From: Nitrososphaera sp.
GTDB lineage: Archaea > Thermoproteota > Nitrososphaeria > Nitrososphaerales > Nitrososphaeraceae
Assembly (NCBI GenBank): GCA_023252395.1
Contig: JAJPDY010000070.1
Coordinates: forward strand, 1-6,366
Length of the DNA stretch: 6,366 bases
Direction: 5' to 3'
This document shows positions 5,241-6,366 of this stretch, piece by piece. The notes under the pieces are model-generated. The model did no database searches. It was not told where the DNA came from and saw only the letters and a list, made by a program, of their open reading frames with translations. Made by a program: the position numbers and the translations under genes. How positions within the stretch are numbered: the stretch's first letter is position 1; each line of letters starts with the position of its first letter.

Positions 5241-6047
5241 TTGTTGAAATCTGTAATCGTCACCGGCGCTTCAAGCGGCATTGGAAAGGCCGCAACTGTC
5301 ATGCTAGCAAATTCCGGCTACCGGGTGTTTGGCCTTGCAAGAAGCTATGACAAGCTAAAGATGTTGGAGTTGCCTGCTGAAAATTATGTCCCGGTAAAAT
5401 TTGACATCACGCGCCCAGAGACGTTTGGCGCAATCGTCAACGACATTGCTGCTCAAGGCGACATTTTCGGACTGGTGAACAACGCCGGCTATGTCGAGCC
5501 GGGGGCGATAGAGGACATTGGAATGGAGGATCTGAGAGCCCAGTTTGAAACAAACTTTTTTGGTCTTGTCGGCCTCACAAAGCAGGTCCTGCCGATAATG
5601 ATGCAAAGAGGCGAGGGCAGGATAGTGAACACGAGCTCGATGGCCGGCTTGATTTCGCTCCCGCTCATTGGCGCGTACTGCGCAAGCAAGCATGCCCTTG
5701 AAGCAGTTTCTGACGCCCTCAGGATGGAGCTATGGAATACTGGCATCAAGGTGGTAAACATCAACCCGGGGGTGATTGAAACAAACATCCACGCAGTCAC
5801 GAATTCAAAGACCGCGCTCTTGAAGGAAAAGTCGAGGTTTTCAAGAGCCTACAAAAAGTACCTGGAAGACGTTTCATCCGGCTTGCCTGCGAATAGGGTC
5901 GCTGGCGCGATAGTCGAGGCAATATCTTCACCGGATCCAAAGCCCAGGTACGTCATCGGCTCTGGCAGGGAAAAGGCTGGCCTCAGGCTGCGGCGGTACA
6001 TCCCTGACAGGCTGTTCTACTCGCAGGTATCCAAGCGGCTGACGTAA
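5241..6047 (+). CDS. Classical short-chain dehydrogenase/reductase (SDR)
   Basis: A 268-residue cytoplasmic oxidoreductase with a Rossmann fold. It shows the glycine-rich cofactor motif TGASSGIG (8-15), D55 (KFDIT), NNAG (80-83), and a complete catalytic tetrad: N105, S133 (NTSSMAG), Y146 and K150 in YCASK. The INPGVIET segment follows strand beta6. R34 after strand beta2 (GLARS) suggests preference for NADP(H). The C-terminal part (RYVIGSG, then an Arg-rich LRLRRYIPDRL) resembles retinol-dehydrogenase-like SDRs, but the substrate cannot be told. The start is TTG 5241 or TTG 5244; an in-frame TAG at 5229-5231 excludes anything much further upstream and both begin just before strand beta1. It follows nnrD by 44 bp on the same strand, possibly in one transcript. 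Confidence 0.9.
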   Translation: MLKSVIVTGASSGIGKAATVMLANSGYRVFGLARSYDKLKMLELPAENYVPVKFDITRPETFGAIVNDIAAQGDIFGLVNNAGYVEPGAIEDIGMEDLRAQFETNFFGLVGLTKQVLPIMMQRGEGRIVNTSSMAGLISLPLIGAYCASKHALEAVSDALRMELWNTGIKVVNINPGVIETNIHAVTNSKTALLKEKSRFSRAYKKYLEDVSSGLPANRVAGAIVEAISSPDPKPRYVIGSGREKAGLRLRRYIPDRLFYSQVSKRLT

Positions 6048-6050
6048 CCA

Positions 6051-6058
6051 ATTTTAAG
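6051..6058 (+). promoter_or_regulatory. TATA-like box for the tRNA-binding protein gene
   Basis: ATTTTAAG is centred about 31 bp upstream of the ATG at 6086, predicting a leader of only about 5 bases. It sits immediately after the SDR stop codon. Confidence 0.45.
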
Positions 6059-6085
6059 AGCCCAGTTTGGTGGTATGTCATACAT

Positions 6086-6366
6086 ATGAGTGAGCCAGCG
6101 GCTGAAGAGTTTATTACGTTTGAAGAATTTTCGAAGGTGCACCTGAAAGTGGGCAAGGTCATACACGCAGAGAGCATGCCTGGCATGAAAAAAGTGTTCA
6201 AGGCCAAGGTAGACCTTGGCAGCGAGCAGCGCGAGCTTGCAGTTGGAGGCGCGCTGCACTACAAGCCGGAGGAATTTGTCGGCAGGATGGTAGTAGTCTG
6301 CACAAACCTTGAGCCAAAAAAGATAGGGAGCATCATCTCAAGTGGCATGCTCTTGGCAGCAGACGG
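6086..6366 (+). CDS. MetRS-beta / Trbp111-type tRNA-binding OB-fold protein (5' part, runs off the window)
   Basis: 93 codons are visible and the frame is open at the right edge. The sequence is a typical EMAP/Trbp111 tRNA-binding domain: LKVGKVIHAE (20-29), KVFKAKVDLG (36-45), ELAVGG (50-55), YKPEEFVGRMVVVCTNLEP (59-77) and the conserved GSIISSGMLLAA (81-92). In archaea this domain often occurs as a separate small protein of about 110 residues, annotated as the beta subunit of methionyl-tRNA synthetase, that binds tRNA and assists charging. The N-terminal 16 residues are acidic and outside the domain. No catalytic synthetase domain precedes it, so it is not a full MetRS. ATG 6086 fits a TATA-like box about 31 bp upstream. 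At most a few tens of residues should be missing. The bacterial chaperone CsaA shares the fold, but the MetRS-beta reading is more likely here. Confidence 0.85.
   Translation, partial: MSEPAAEEFITFEEFSKVHLKVGKVIHAESMPGMKKVFKAKVDLGSEQRELAVGGALHYKPEEFVGRMVVVCTNLEPKKIGSIISSGMLLAAD

Overview
The window looks like the chromosome of an ammonia-oxidising archaeon (Nitrososphaeria, formerly Thaumarchaeota), most likely a soil Nitrososphaera-type lineage. The evidence is an archaeal TFB, a stand-alone MetRS-beta-like tRNA-binding protein, TATA-like boxes about 25-33 bp upstream of almost every start codon, no visible Shine-Dalgarno sites, and frequent GTG/TTG starts. The lineage is inferred from the protein sequences and gene style; no database search was made.

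Layout from left to right: the 3' end of a subtilisin-like (S8) protease gene (+, 1-272) converges on a small minus-strand gene for an unrecognised protein with a C-terminal CxxC-x6-CxC metal motif (269-538). A 141-bp divergent promoter region with two palindromes separates that gene from a single-domain response regulator (+, 680-1069). An AT-rich 274-bp intergenic region with a long-spaced 9-bp inverted repeat precedes a complete TFB gene (+, 1344-2246). Next comes a cation-diffusion-facilitator (CDF) metal exporter with three tandem C-terminal cytoplasmic domains instead of one (+, 2346-3794). It converges on a second single-domain response regulator (-, 3791-4201). A divergent promoter region then leads to nnrD, the NAD(P)H-hydrate dehydratase (+, 4333-5196), a classical short-chain dehydrogenase/reductase (+, 5241-6047), and the 5' part of a MetRS-beta/Trbp111-type tRNA-binding protein (+, 6086 to the window edge).

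The genes do not form one obvious pathway. Most appear to have their own promoter. nnrD and the SDR could be co-transcribed; both concern nicotinamide cofactors, but a functional link is only an inference. Both convergent gene pairs end in a shared CTAG so that their TAG stop codons overlap on opposite strands, leaving no intergenic space for terminators. The most distinctive protein is the CDF transporter with three repeated regulatory domains. I found no CRISPR, insertion sequence, rRNA or tRNA gene, and no convincing new multi-gene system.
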